Under the pieces are notes generated by a model. The model ran no database searches, had not been told where the DNA came from, and saw only the letters and a program-made list of their open reading frames with translations. The translations under genes and the position numbers were made by a program. A stretch of 64,000 nucleotides of DNA from Bacteroides thetaiotaomicron VPI-5482. GTDB taxonomy: Bacteria > Bacteroidota > Bacteroidia > Bacteroidales > Bacteroidaceae. The DNA lies in NCBI RefSeq assembly GCF_000011065.1, contig NC_004663.1:1240001-1304000 (forward strand). Reading direction: 5' to 3'. Of this stretch, positions 49,238 through 58,900 are shown piece by piece (positions within the stretch are counted from its first letter, which is position 1; every line of letters begins with the position of its first letter).

Positions 49238-50683
49238 TTACTCTTCAACAAGTGGAAGCCACCGTGGATCACCAGTTCTCTTTTCAAGCTGGCTTGCTCC
49301 AGTTACAGTAAAATCACCATTCGCAGCATTAATGAAGCCAGGATCTGTATCAAGAGTATTTGTATCATATTTATCATTACTTTGACTACCATTATACCAA
49401 TAAGTATTATATTCAAAATTTCTAGACATATTTGCATTACCCATTATTTTATTCGTCATATCTCCTTTACCACAATCTACAAAAATAGTTCTGGAGAAAT
49501 TTAGTGTTAAGCATGCTTGTCCTCTATAGCTATTCCAATTAGTAAAGTCTTTGCTATAAGCAAGATTGTATACTGTACAATTATAAAAATTAAAAGTTCC
49601 ATTTGAATATCCAGTAATCTTGTTAGGTCTGTTACCATTTACCTGTGCAAAATAACTTCCATTCTGTACAGTACTGCAAAGAGTACTCTCTTTAAATGTT
49701 ATATTAATAAAACTACCTTTATTAAAATACACAATCGTATTAGACTGATTACATCTAATAAAAGAAGCTTTTACTGTAAAGTTTTCCACACAATATTTTT
49801 TCCCTGAATCATATAATAAATGCCTATTAAGGTCATATACATTACAAAACTGAATAACGATGGGATCTTTAATAACGTATTCTCCAGAAGATACTTTTAA
49901 TTGTTCATTTGGAGTCTTACTTAATCCAATTAATGAAGCATCAGAAGAACCTTTCTCCATTGCATTACAATAGAAATCCATAAACTTTATCTTCAAACCA
50001 TTCTGTGTTAATATTCTACCACTTTGACCAAATGTAATTTTCGAATGATTAATTTTATTTCCACGAATTGTAACTTTACGTGCTCCAAAATCTATTGGAC
50101 CTGATATAGTATATTCACCGTTAGCCTCTAATTCATATGCCAACTCTTTTAAAGTGCCATCTTCATTAGGTTCCATATCAGTCTCTGGAAGCGGATTATC
50201 AATAAACCATTGAGTCAAATCTACTCCACTAGGAATGGATGCATATGTTTCAAGTAAAGTTGAAAAACTTATTTCACAGGCTTTTTCTGCATCTTTGTTA
50301 TTAAACTGTTTATTTCCAATGGTTTTAATTAAGAATTTATATTTTGTATCTTCTTCTACTTCCAATTCAACGCTACAACCATCGATAAACTCTCCTTCAA
50401 CTACAGCTATCGGATTTTCAGGATCATCAACTACATACCAAGAAAACTCATAACCTTCTGCTCCATGCACTACAGGCCATTCAATAGTTGCATTTTCTCC
50501 TGTGGCATCAAGTTCCACTTTTACATTCTCCAATTGGGGAGATTCCAGTGTAGCATTTTTCACATCCGACTCAAAAGATTCGTCTTCGTGATACCCTATG
50601 GTACAGCTACTTAAAAGAAATAATAACGTAGCGAATAACAGTCCACGTGTTCTTCTTCGTAAAAATAAACGATTACTTTTCAT
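49238..50683 (-). CDS. Surface glycan-binding-type lipoprotein with beta-helix domain (cassette 1)
   Basis: 481 residues; lipobox ATLLFLLSSC. An Fn3-like domain (about 45-145, ATIEWPVVHGAEGYEFSWYV) is followed by a DUF4957-like parallel beta-helix (about 195-400) and a short DUF5123-like end, DPGFINAANGDFTV and RTGDPRWLPL. This is the layout of pectin-PUL surface binding proteins. It probably binds RG-II or galacturonan at the cell surface. First gene of its operon. The DNA is distinctly more AT-rich than the paralogue at 56898, an oddity. Confidence 0.8.
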   Translation of the reverse strand: MKSNRLFLRRRTRGLLFATLLFLLSSCTIGYHEDESFESDVKNATLESPQLENVKVELDATGENATIEWPVVHGAEGYEFSWYVVDDPENPIAVVEGEFIDGCSVELEVEEDTKYKFLIKTIGNKQFNNKDAEKACEISFSTLLETYASIPSGVDLTQWFIDNPLPETDMEPNEDGTLKELAYELEANGEYTISGPIDFGARKVTIRGNKINHSKITFGQSGRILTQNGLKIKFMDFYCNAMEKGSSDASLIGLSKTPNEQLKVSSGEYVIKDPIVIQFCNVYDLNRHLLYDSGKKYCVENFTVKASFIRCNQSNTIVYFNKGSFINITFKESTLCSTVQNGSYFAQVNGNRPNKITGYSNGTFNFYNCTVYNLAYSKDFTNWNSYRGQACLTLNFSRTIFVDCGKGDMTNKIMGNANMSRNFEYNTYWYNGSQSNDKYDTNTLDTDPGFINAANGDFTVTGASQLEKRTGDPRWLPLVEE

Positions 50684-50775
50684 ACATTAAATTTAAATTA
50701 AACAATACGTTCTTATGTTATCAATATTTAAGTTGAATATTATATACAATAGTCCGTTAAACATTTCATTCACAT

Positions 50776-51098
50776 TTATGCAGTAATGGCTGCAAAACTA
50801 ATGGCTTCTTTCCACAGTTTTCGATTTATTTCTTTGTTCGGTTTGATTCCTAACACTAAAATAAATCGTTTAATGAGAAATATATTATGGCACAGCACTT
50901 TAACTGATACCATTAATGATGCCTTTCCTTTTTCTAATACTTTCACTTTAGCTATATTCACACTCTGATGAGTGAGGCATTAAAGTGAAAATGCAATTTA
51001 TTCAGCTCCCTACTTTGACAGTCAGTTAATCTTGTGAATTGCTTTCCATCTTGATAACAATTATAAGAAGCTTCCCATAAGCTCTTGAATGAAGACAT
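50776..51098 (-). pseudogene. Remnant of an IS4-superfamily (DDE) transposase, frameshifted
   Basis: Two minus-strand frames join into one transposase C-terminus. The first (51098-50958) reads NCYQDGKQFTRLTDCQSREL then NKLHFHFNASLIRV and stop. The second (50961-50776) reads VNIAKVKVLEKGK, LCHNIFLIKRFILVLGIKPN and a stop. The pattern QFTGLTDCQAR...KLHFHFNASL...LYHN...RFI..FGI is familiar from Bacteroides IS4-type transposases. The N-terminal catalytic part is missing, and I saw no terminal inverted repeats. It lies exactly between the two duplicated uptake cassettes. Confidence 0.75.
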
Positions 51099-51240
51099 GT
51101 TAGTAAACTACTTAAATAATCATAAAATACATATACCACTCTTCTTTTTCTTCATACATAAAAAGGACGTATGATTTAAAGATATGTAATCACATAAAAA
51201 GAACAAAAATGAAGTTAATTGGGAATTATATGCAAAAAAA

Positions 51241-51285
51241 GGCCTCAAGACACTTTTCCTATTAAAAGGAAAGTGCCTTGAGGCC
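51241..51285 (-). terminator. Terminator of the second uptake cassette
   Basis: GGCCTCAAG / CTTGAGGCC outer stem with inner CACTTTTCCT/AGGAAAGTG pairing (one bulge), followed on the minus strand by seven Ts. It begins 46 bp past the SusD stop. Confidence 0.9.
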
Positions 51286-51331
51286 ACCTTTTTATATTAA
51301 ATTACTTTTTTCCGGGAATCAGAAAAATCTT

Positions 51332-53545
51332 TTATTCTGCCAATGGGTCGAAAGTACCCATACCACCGTGAGCATAATCTTCCCAACCAATGGTCTGATA
51401 CAATGTCGCATTAGTTTGCTGTGCACTTTGACGCAATCCAAAGAAATAATATCTGGGTTGGAAATAAGGATTAATGTCCAGCACATTACCATCAAGACTG
51501 ATATCTTTACGTGAGAAATAGGTATCATAGAATGTACATATACTTGACACAGCCGGATCAAGAATCGTTTCTCCGTCTGCTTCCGTAGCAATCTTCTCAT
51601 TCAATGTCAGTGCTGCTGGTCGCTCTACGTTTTTAATCGGATCACTGTCATTATTTGCAGACCCGGTACCTTCAACATTGATTTCTATGCGATATCTCTT
51701 ACCACGTTCATTCATCGGAGTCACACCCAAATAAGTACAAGTATTACCTCCAAAGCCACTCAATGCCCAACTTGCATTCAAAGCACCTTGTCCTACACCT
51801 CCGTCAAATAGCATCCAACGACGCATATCATACGCACGTTTACCTTCAAAAGCCAACTCTACCTGACGTTCATACAATATAGCTTCAAACAATTTAGCAC
51901 GGTCAGTTTCAATCGCCGCATCCAGGCCATAATTATTTGCACTCGTATAGCCTACTCTGCCACGTACGGCTTTCAGCGCCTTGACCCCTTCCGCATGATA
52001 AGTGCCGCCCGCACCACAAGCTGATTCTGCCAGATTCAGCAATACTTCCGCATACCGTATCTCCATGTAAGGAGCTGCCGATCGTCTGAATCCCTGCTGA
52101 TCACCACTGCTGTTATCAGTAAACACATAAAGACTAGTGCCCAAATCAAAATCATCCGAACGTTTACGAACATAGACTCCTCTATTCTTAGTGCCCAGCA
52201 TATCGGCTGCAAAACCGCTTCTACTCGGATTATTACGCTCATCAGCCGTAGTATACCAACAATAATTCCAAAGTTCATAGTTCGCACCACTGGTATAACG
52301 GGTTGGGCATAAACCAGACATCGTTGCTCCTGAAAAATCGACATTGCCACTGTTGAATTTCCACTCTACCCCCGGAAATGCAAATGTACGGTAGAAACGC
52401 GGGTCACGATTTAGAAAGAACTTTTTAGGGTCATAATGAACTCCTGATTCCATCGGTTTCTTACCGTCAATCATCGGGAAGATGTCTATTATTTCCGCTG
52501 TAGGAGTCTTTCCTCCGCCTCCGTTTATATTTCCTGGTCGGATTCCCTGCTCCCACAAGTTGTATCGGTTGATGTTTTGTGAAGCAATAGGAGACACATT
52601 ATTATATAAAGTAACAAATACGGCTTCGCTTCCACCTGTATAAGTGGCGAACATTCTGGCCCAATTCTTGGCATTGTCTTCTCCGCCATTGCCTTCATAA
52701 GCAAGTCCGAAGTTACCTTCATTCAGTTTAGTGATGGCAGCAAAATTGGCGTCGTAAGCATCTTTCCAACGAGATGCGTCATCGGCACGGTTAAAAAGTG
52801 GACTAGCATAAAGCAACAATGTACGACCTTTTAGAGCAAGTGCTGCACCGGCGGTTATGCGTCCGTAATCCTGCCCTTCATTCTGCCAACGTGCAGGAAG
52901 ATAGCTGGCTGCCAGTTCCAAGTCATCGCATATAAAGTCTATACAAGCCTTAGTCGAGGAACGAGGAATGACCAGATTCTCACCATTACCATCACCTATC
53001 ACCGGATTCTGGACGTGGTCTACAATGGGAACACCACCATACATTTTCACCAACAGATAATAACGCCATGCACGAAAAAAGTAAGCTTGTCCGAGTAATT
53101 GTTCTTTCTCTGTCTGCGAAAGAGTCGCACTTCCCGTCACACCTTCAATCACATTATTACATTCGCGGATACGTCCCCAAGGACTTCTTTCACTGTTGAT
53201 TACATAAAAATAATCGGGAACAGTCTGAATAGTAAGAGATGCCGTAGGATCATTGAAAATAGAGTAGTCTCCATATTCCTCCGTACATTTGGAAAAATCG
53301 TCATCAATACCCGCACTGGTTATATCGGTCAAAGCATTGGAACCTCCGGTAGAACTAGGCAATAAAGACTGATATAAAAAGTCCACACGACTTTTGGCTG
53401 TTTCATAATTTTCGTACACAACCGAAGCGTCATAGCTTCCATATACTTTCTTGTCTTTCAGAAAATCATCGCTGCATCCAGTAAAACAGATTAGTCCTGT
53501 CACCATCGATGCTGTCAAACATATTTTATTTATCTTTTCTTTCAT
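51332..53545 (-). CDS. SusD-like outer-membrane glycan-binding lipoprotein (cassette 2)
   Basis: 737 residues; lipobox GLICFTGC. The same SusD/RagB blocks as the copy at 43613-45883: SDDFLKDKKVYGSYD, KCTEEYGDYS, LLGQAYFFRAWRYYLLVKMY, GGVPIVDHVQNPVIGDGN, VIPRSSTKACIDFICDDLE, EIRYAEVLLNLAESACG and YERQVELAFEGKRAYDMRRW. It partners the SusC at 53560, 14 bp upstream in transcription. Binds and presents oligosaccharide to the transporter. Base composition is more balanced than in cassette 1. Confidence 0.92.
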   Translation of the reverse strand: MKEKINKICLTASMVTGLICFTGCSDDFLKDKKVYGSYDASVVYENYETAKSRVDFLYQSLLPSSTGGSNALTDITSAGIDDDFSKCTEEYGDYSIFNDPTASLTIQTVPDYFYVINSERSPWGRIRECNNVIEGVTGSATLSQTEKEQLLGQAYFFRAWRYYLLVKMYGGVPIVDHVQNPVIGDGNGENLVIPRSSTKACIDFICDDLELAASYLPARWQNEGQDYGRITAGAALALKGRTLLLYASPLFNRADDASRWKDAYDANFAAITKLNEGNFGLAYEGNGGEDNAKNWARMFATYTGGSEAVFVTLYNNVSPIASQNINRYNLWEQGIRPGNINGGGGKTPTAEIIDIFPMIDGKKPMESGVHYDPKKFFLNRDPRFYRTFAFPGVEWKFNSGNVDFSGATMSGLCPTRYTSGANYELWNYCWYTTADERNNPSRSGFAADMLGTKNRGVYVRKRSDDFDLGTSLYVFTDNSSGDQQGFRRSAAPYMEIRYAEVLLNLAESACGAGGTYHAEGVKALKAVRGRVGYTSANNYGLDAAIETDRAKLFEAILYERQVELAFEGKRAYDMRRWMLFDGGVGQGALNASWALSGFGGNTCTYLGVTPMNERGKRYRIEINVEGTGSANNDSDPIKNVERPAALTLNEKIATEADGETILDPAVSSICTFYDTYFSRKDISLDGNVLDINPYFQPRYYFFGLRQSAQQTNATLYQTIGWEDYAHGGMGTFDPLAE

Positions 53546-53559
53546 AATCTTCTTTGATA

Positions 53560-56500
53560 TTAGAATGAGACATTAACACCTAAAGTTACTTTACGCAAAT
53601 TAGGATATCTTCCATAAGTGCCTCCCCATGTACTCCAAACACCATCAGGATAAGGATTGTAAAAGTTTAAAAGGTTCTGAGCAGTCAAATTCAGACGGCA
53701 ACTGCTGATGCCGATCCGATTTGTCCATTCCTTCGGAAGGCTATAAGCAACTGTCAAATTACGTAATCGAACGCTGGCTGCGCTAACTTTCCAAAATGTA
53801 GAAGCCTGACCGTTTATGGCACTATATCTTAAGTTTGGATATTTAGCACTCCGGTTCATTGGCGCCACTACATTACCACCGGCATCCAATACATCTTCAT
53901 ACACATACATATCTTTCCACATGGCAGATACATTTTTATATTCCAGATCATCGTATTTTTCCTGACGTAAGTCTGTCTGTACAAGAGCATAAGTACCCCA
54001 GCTTGCACCAAATTGAGCACTGAATGAGAAGTTCTTATACGAAGCACCAAAATTAAAAGTCAATCCATAAGGATTATTGGCACGATTGGAAATCTTCACA
54101 TAGTCATTCTGATCAATCACGCCATCTGCTTCACCATAAGTACCATCGGCATTACGCTGACCACGTACATCACGATAGATCAACATACCCGGATGAATGT
54201 TATCTTTCGTATTCCCAAGATAAGAAGTGATCTTATTCACTGCGAAATACTCTTCGATATCCTGATAGGTGCGGAACATGCCAATACATTCGTATCCCCA
54301 CACACCACGGTCGGAACGTTCACCCCGAACAATGTCATCAAAACCGGGAGTAGCCTGGAATCCGGCTTCTTTAATCTTGTTATCACTGTAACCGGTAGTC
54401 ATTTTTACCCAATAAGAAAAATCTTTACCGATTTTATCTTTCCAATTCAAAGTAAGTTCTAAACCATACGTATCAACTTCTCCAAAGTTCTCAGGAGTAG
54501 CCTGCGTACCTACAGTAGTCGGATAGAAAGAAGTACCCGTGAAAGTTGTGAACAACTCACGTCCCATATCATAGTAAGCATCTAATGTAATACCCAGTCT
54601 ACTATCCAGCATCCTGACATCGATACCTAAATTGGTCTTGTAGGTTTTATCCCAATGTACATCTGCGTTGACCCCTCTTTGCGGCATTTGGAATGTTGCA
54701 CCACTATAGGTATTGGTGGCTGTACCAAATATAGGACCTCCATCTGCATTTCGGCTATAAAGTTGTGTCCACAACCAAGGTTGTATATTATCTCTTCCCA
54801 AAATACCGAATGAACCACGAATTTTCAAGAAATCAATACCTAGTTTTTCTTTATTAAACCAGCTTTCTTCCGAGATAACCCAACCTGCTGACCATGAAGG
54901 GAACATTCCCCAGTAGTTACTAGGAGCAAATTTGGTAGATGCATCCGAACGAAGCAGGAACTCAAACAAATACTTGTCTGCATACGAGTAGTTCAGACGA
55001 CCGATATAAGAGAGCATACCCGATTCCGTACGACCGAACGTAGTCGTTTGATCCGCACCGGTAGCTGTCGAATTAGATTGTCCATCGGTAAAGCTGAAAG
55101 GATCAGTTACAGTACCGGTCAGATATTCATATTCCGATTCTGCCTTTTCAATAGAAAACAATCCATTCACATTATGCAAACCAAACTGACGTGCGTAGCT
55201 GACTGTCAAGTTCATCTGGTAGTTATCCGTTTTATTCATCGCACGGCTCAATAAATTACCATTATCCAAAGTAAAAGTACCAAAATTGCTATCATCTATA
55301 TTTATATCATCGCCAGTATAAAGGTGATTTCCACTGCCACCACGTTCCAGCAGCCTGTAGACATTCATTTTAGTACCGATATTATTACTCTTATTATTGA
55401 TAATGCTCCTCGAATAAGAACCTTTCACTTTTAGCCCCTTCAACCATTTGCTCCAACCAAAATCATATTCCAATGAACCGTTTATGGACATATTATTTGT
55501 CTGATTTTGAGTATTGTCAGGAGAATCCTGAACTGCTCCAAAATGGAATAGTCGTACAGCACTTAAGCCCGAAGACACATTTTCCATACCTGTATATATA
55601 ACAGGACGTCCACCTACATATCCGGGCACAAAAGGCAAATGTGTCATTAGAGAATTAAAATCAGCATCTGTCCCACCACTGGTTATACCATTACGTGAGT
55701 TATTCTGTTCACCCATGTCACCTGAGAACTGTAAGGAGGCTTTAATCCACTTACCGATATTAGCATTAACACCCGCACGGAAGTTCCAACGATCATAATC
55801 TAAACGTCCCATATTACCTTCTTGATTATAGTAAGATGCACCCGCAAAATAAGTAGCCTTCTCTGTACCGCCATTAATACTGAAACTGTGGCGTTGCGTC
55901 CAAGCCGCACTCCACTCATCATCCAGCAAATCGTAGTTCAGTCCTCTCATTGCTTCCAATTCGTCAGCCTGGAAATATTGCGTTCTTCTATTATCCGATT
56001 CCGATTCACCGGTAGAAGTTCCAGCTACACGTGCGGCATTATAAATACGTCCATAATCATAAGCACTTAGCATCTTAGGTTTTTTCAAAGCATCAGTAAA
56101 ACCGAATTGCCCTGTATAAGATATGGAAGGTGTACCTACCTTACCGCGCTTGGTTTTCACCAATATGACACCGTAAGCCGCACGTGCCCCATATACAGCT
56201 GCCGAAGCATCTTTCAAAACCGTAATACTTTCTACTTCACTCACATCCAAATTATTAAATGCATCCTCTGTAGAAATAAAATCGTCAATTACATATAATG
56301 GGCTAGGATCTGCATCACCTCCACGCGTTGAATTGGGAGTAATGCTGGTATTGATATTACTTTGGCGTATTTGTAGACTTGGGGTACTACCCGGACGACC
56401 ACCACCCGAATTTACATGCAAACCACTCATCATTCCGCTCAATGCATCACCTAAGTTACCCACCGAAAGATCTTTAATCTCATCCGGAGTAATGGTTTCA

Positions 56501-56868
56501 ATCGCCCCCGTTATGTTTTTCATTTTTTGTGTACCATAACCTACAATAACCACCTCATCCAGATTAGCTACATCTTCTTTCAATACAATCTTTGGATTAT
56601 TCAAATTCGTTATTGTTTGAGAAACGTATCCTACAAATGAAACAGCCAATCTTCCCCCTTCCGGGACGGGAAGGCTAAATTTACCATCAATATCACTTAT
56701 CGTGCCTACCGTAGAATCTACAATCTTAATTGCAGCCCCAATAATTGGGTCACCAAATTCGTCCACAACAACCCCGGTCACCGTACGTGCATTTTGGGCA
56801 TAGACGATTTGCGCAAAGGCTTGTATAAAAAGCATACATAAGCCTAAAATGAAATATCTTTTACTCAT
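53560..56868 (-). CDS. SusC-like TonB-dependent outer-membrane transporter (cassette 2)
   Basis: 1102 residues, identical in length to the SusC of cassette 1. Signal peptide ending QIVYAQ; CarboxypepD_reg domain VTGVVVDEFGDPIIGAAIKI; TonB box LDEVVIVGYG (canonical); plug PLYVIDDFIS and ITVLKDASAAVYGARAAYGV; barrel with RSDASTKFAPSNYWGMFPSW and end LGVNVSF. No STN domain. Presumed RG-II oligosaccharide importer. The two SusCs share long blocks, so they arose by cassette duplication and may differ in preferred fragments. Confidence 0.93.
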   Translation of the reverse strand: MSKRYFILGLCMLFIQAFAQIVYAQNARTVTGVVVDEFGDPIIGAAIKIVDSTVGTISDIDGKFSLPVPEGGRLAVSFVGYVSQTITNLNNPKIVLKEDVANLDEVVIVGYGTQKMKNITGAIETITPDEIKDLSVGNLGDALSGMMSGLHVNSGGGRPGSTPSLQIRQSNINTSITPNSTRGGDADPSPLYVIDDFISTEDAFNNLDVSEVESITVLKDASAAVYGARAAYGVILVKTKRGKVGTPSISYTGQFGFTDALKKPKMLSAYDYGRIYNAARVAGTSTGESESDNRRTQYFQADELEAMRGLNYDLLDDEWSAAWTQRHSFSINGGTEKATYFAGASYYNQEGNMGRLDYDRWNFRAGVNANIGKWIKASLQFSGDMGEQNNSRNGITSGGTDADFNSLMTHLPFVPGYVGGRPVIYTGMENVSSGLSAVRLFHFGAVQDSPDNTQNQTNNMSINGSLEYDFGWSKWLKGLKVKGSYSRSIINNKSNNIGTKMNVYRLLERGGSGNHLYTGDDINIDDSNFGTFTLDNGNLLSRAMNKTDNYQMNLTVSYARQFGLHNVNGLFSIEKAESEYEYLTGTVTDPFSFTDGQSNSTATGADQTTTFGRTESGMLSYIGRLNYSYADKYLFEFLLRSDASTKFAPSNYWGMFPSWSAGWVISEESWFNKEKLGIDFLKIRGSFGILGRDNIQPWLWTQLYSRNADGGPIFGTATNTYSGATFQMPQRGVNADVHWDKTYKTNLGIDVRMLDSRLGITLDAYYDMGRELFTTFTGTSFYPTTVGTQATPENFGEVDTYGLELTLNWKDKIGKDFSYWVKMTTGYSDNKIKEAGFQATPGFDDIVRGERSDRGVWGYECIGMFRTYQDIEEYFAVNKITSYLGNTKDNIHPGMLIYRDVRGQRNADGTYGEADGVIDQNDYVKISNRANNPYGLTFNFGASYKNFSFSAQFGASWGTYALVQTDLRQEKYDDLEYKNVSAMWKDMYVYEDVLDAGGNVVAPMNRSAKYPNLRYSAINGQASTFWKVSAASVRLRNLTVAYSLPKEWTNRIGISSCRLNLTAQNLLNFYNPYPDGVWSTWGGTYGRYPNLRKVTLGVNVSF

Positions 56869-56897
56869 AGTATTCTGTTATTGTTTATACATTGTAT

Positions 56898-58373
56898 TCA
56901 TTCTGTTGTCGGAAGCCAACGTGGATCTCCACAACGATTCGCAATATGCTCCGAGCTACTCAAAGTAAAATCACCGTTAGCAGCATTCACAAACTTTGGC
57001 TCTACCTTAATAGCTGTTCCCGAATGGTCTCGTCCATTCTCATCACTAGTATCATAATCAAGGAATCCTCCCGGAACAGCACTATAATAATAAGTATTAT
57101 ATCCAAGTGTATAATTTACATTACCATAATTTCCCGCATTACAGATCCGTCTGAAAACACCTTCAGTTCCTGTGGCCGAACTTACGACACAGTCTGCAAA
57201 AATAGTATTCTGCATTTCCAAAAAGAACACAGCACTATTACTGTTTATTACATTATTAAAGAAACGATTGTTAGTGCCAATTTGATAGAACGTACAATTA
57301 CTCATTTTCCGAAGCGATGTACTCCAGCCAGATCCGCTAAAGTTTGACGGAGTACGTCCTCTCATCTGAACAAAATAGGCAGATCCGGGAACCGTATAAT
57401 AAATAGTACTGTTTGAAAAGCTCAAATCTTTGATCCAACCTTGACCGTTGAATGCTATAAATATAGTACTTGCTGTATTAATGCTAACCAAGCAATCAGT
57501 AATAGACAATGACGACAAAGCATAACCATTATTACAGTAATATAATGGTACGGGAAGATCTTTTATAGTACAAGATTGGAAAACATAAGGCTGCTGCACT
57601 ATACCGGCTTCTGTGCTATTGAACATAACGACACCTCTACTATTAGAAGCACTGTAAGTATCAGCATCAAAATCAAAATCTATAAACTTAATTTTTAGAC
57701 CAGCTCCGCGATTTATAAAAGAAGCATTTCTTTTCATTGTCAGTTTGGCATGATTTACTTTGTCGCCACGAATAGTCAATGTAGTCGTTCCTAAATCAAT
57801 ATTACCATCCATTTCATATACACCACCTGCCACTAATTCATAAGCTATTTCTTCTTCTCCTTCTGCAAGAGGCTCAATCGGATTTGCCGTAAAATATTCG
57901 GTCAGATTAGTTCCTGTTGGTATTGTTTCACGTACTCGAACCAATGTATTATAAGTCATTTCCGTAGCTGCAACAGCATCAGCGTTATTATACTTCTGAT
58001 TTCCTAATGCTCTGACTGCAACCTTATATTTTGTATCTTCAGTAATATCACGCGTAATCGTACATTTATCTACGACTTCATTCTCTTCGCCTATAACAAC
58101 TGGATTGTCAGGATCATCAATATTATAAAATGTCACTTGGTACCCACCGGCTCCTAGCACTACCGGCCATTTAATTTCCAGAGACGTAATATCTACGTTT
58201 CTGGTAAAAGTCCAACCTTCAGTCGACGGTGATTCCAAGGTTACCCCCTGAACTTCCGATGAGAAGGTCCAATCATCCTTGTATCCATCGACACAAGAAC
58301 TAAAAAGAAGTATAGCTGCCGCAAATGCCAAACTATCCCTTTTTACTCGCAAGAATAAATGTTTACTCTTCAT
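56898..58373 (-). CDS. Surface glycan-binding-type lipoprotein with beta-helix domain (cassette 2)
   Basis: 491 residues; lipobox AILLFSSC. N-terminal Fn3-like domain (EIKWPVVLGAGGYQVTFYNI), DUF4957-like beta-helix (about 200-410, KIKFIDFDFDADTYSAS, GWIKDLSFSNSTIYY) and a DUF5123-like end (VEPKFVNAANGDFTL, NRCGDPRWLP). Paralogue of the 49238-50683 protein: same order of domains and matching openings (MKSNRLFLR/MKSKHLFLR). Probable surface receptor for the pectic fragment, encoded first in its operon. Confidence 0.82.
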   Translation of the reverse strand: MKSKHLFLRVKRDSLAFAAAILLFSSCVDGYKDDWTFSSEVQGVTLESPSTEGWTFTRNVDITSLEIKWPVVLGAGGYQVTFYNIDDPDNPVVIGEENEVVDKCTITRDITEDTKYKVAVRALGNQKYNNADAVAATEMTYNTLVRVRETIPTGTNLTEYFTANPIEPLAEGEEEIAYELVAGGVYEMDGNIDLGTTTLTIRGDKVNHAKLTMKRNASFINRGAGLKIKFIDFDFDADTYSASNSRGVVMFNSTEAGIVQQPYVFQSCTIKDLPVPLYYCNNGYALSSLSITDCLVSINTASTIFIAFNGQGWIKDLSFSNSTIYYTVPGSAYFVQMRGRTPSNFSGSGWSTSLRKMSNCTFYQIGTNNRFFNNVINSNSAVFFLEMQNTIFADCVVSSATGTEGVFRRICNAGNYGNVNYTLGYNTYYYSAVPGGFLDYDTSDENGRDHSGTAIKVEPKFVNAANGDFTLSSSEHIANRCGDPRWLPTTE

Positions 58374-58541
58374 AGATTAAATTTTAATTTATATAAAATG
58401 ATATATTACATCATCAGACATCTATTCACATAAATAAAAAGATACAACTAAAAGAATCGTAATCTCTTAAAAAGAATAAAAAATAGAATCTGAAGTTTTT
58501 TCTCTTAGTTTTATTAAACTATATCATAATTCCCCTCCCCA

Positions 58542-58637
58542 TTATTGTTGAAAATTTTCTTTTAAATATTTTATATTCCAATCATCGTTCTTCTCCACAT
58601 CTTCACATCGTTTTAACTTCCACTTTAACCGATTCAT
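58542..58637 (-). pseudogene. Possible C-terminal remnant of a second TIM-barrel isomerase-like gene
   Basis: The minus strand encodes LKRCEDVEKNDDWNIKYLKE then NFQQ and a stop. It resembles the C-terminus of the downstream exported protein (KDDVRNVKKNYGTNIEYLKK then VFQE): D-V, K-N, N-I-x-YLK and FQ line up, ending at the same point. Sequence further upstream is out of frame and contains stops. About 30 residues of weak similarity, so this is tentative. Confidence 0.4.
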
Positions 58638-58807
58638 ATAAAGGACGAATGGATAAGATCATTGTAATCCACCAAAATTCTGCTGATTGATACCATAACG
58701 GAAACAGTGAATTAAATAAAAAACAAAATGGTTACAAGCATCCGAAATAAAGGATGAGAAAGCATCAATATCTCTATAGGATTAGGATTTGATTCGCATA
58801 GTGAAAA

Positions 58808-58839
58808 AAAAGTCCGAACTTTTTTAAGTTCGGACTTTT
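58808..58839 (-). terminator. Terminator of the exported TIM-barrel gene
   Basis: AAAAGTCCGAACTT / AAGTTCGGACTTTT, a perfect 14-bp stem with a 4-nt loop, followed by a T-run on the minus strand. It is 61 bp past the stop codon and could stop transcription in both directions. Confidence 0.88.
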
Positions 58840-58900
58840 AATATAGTAAGAGGACATATAATGTTTGAAGTCCCTCCTACCTATTATCTCAATTATTATA

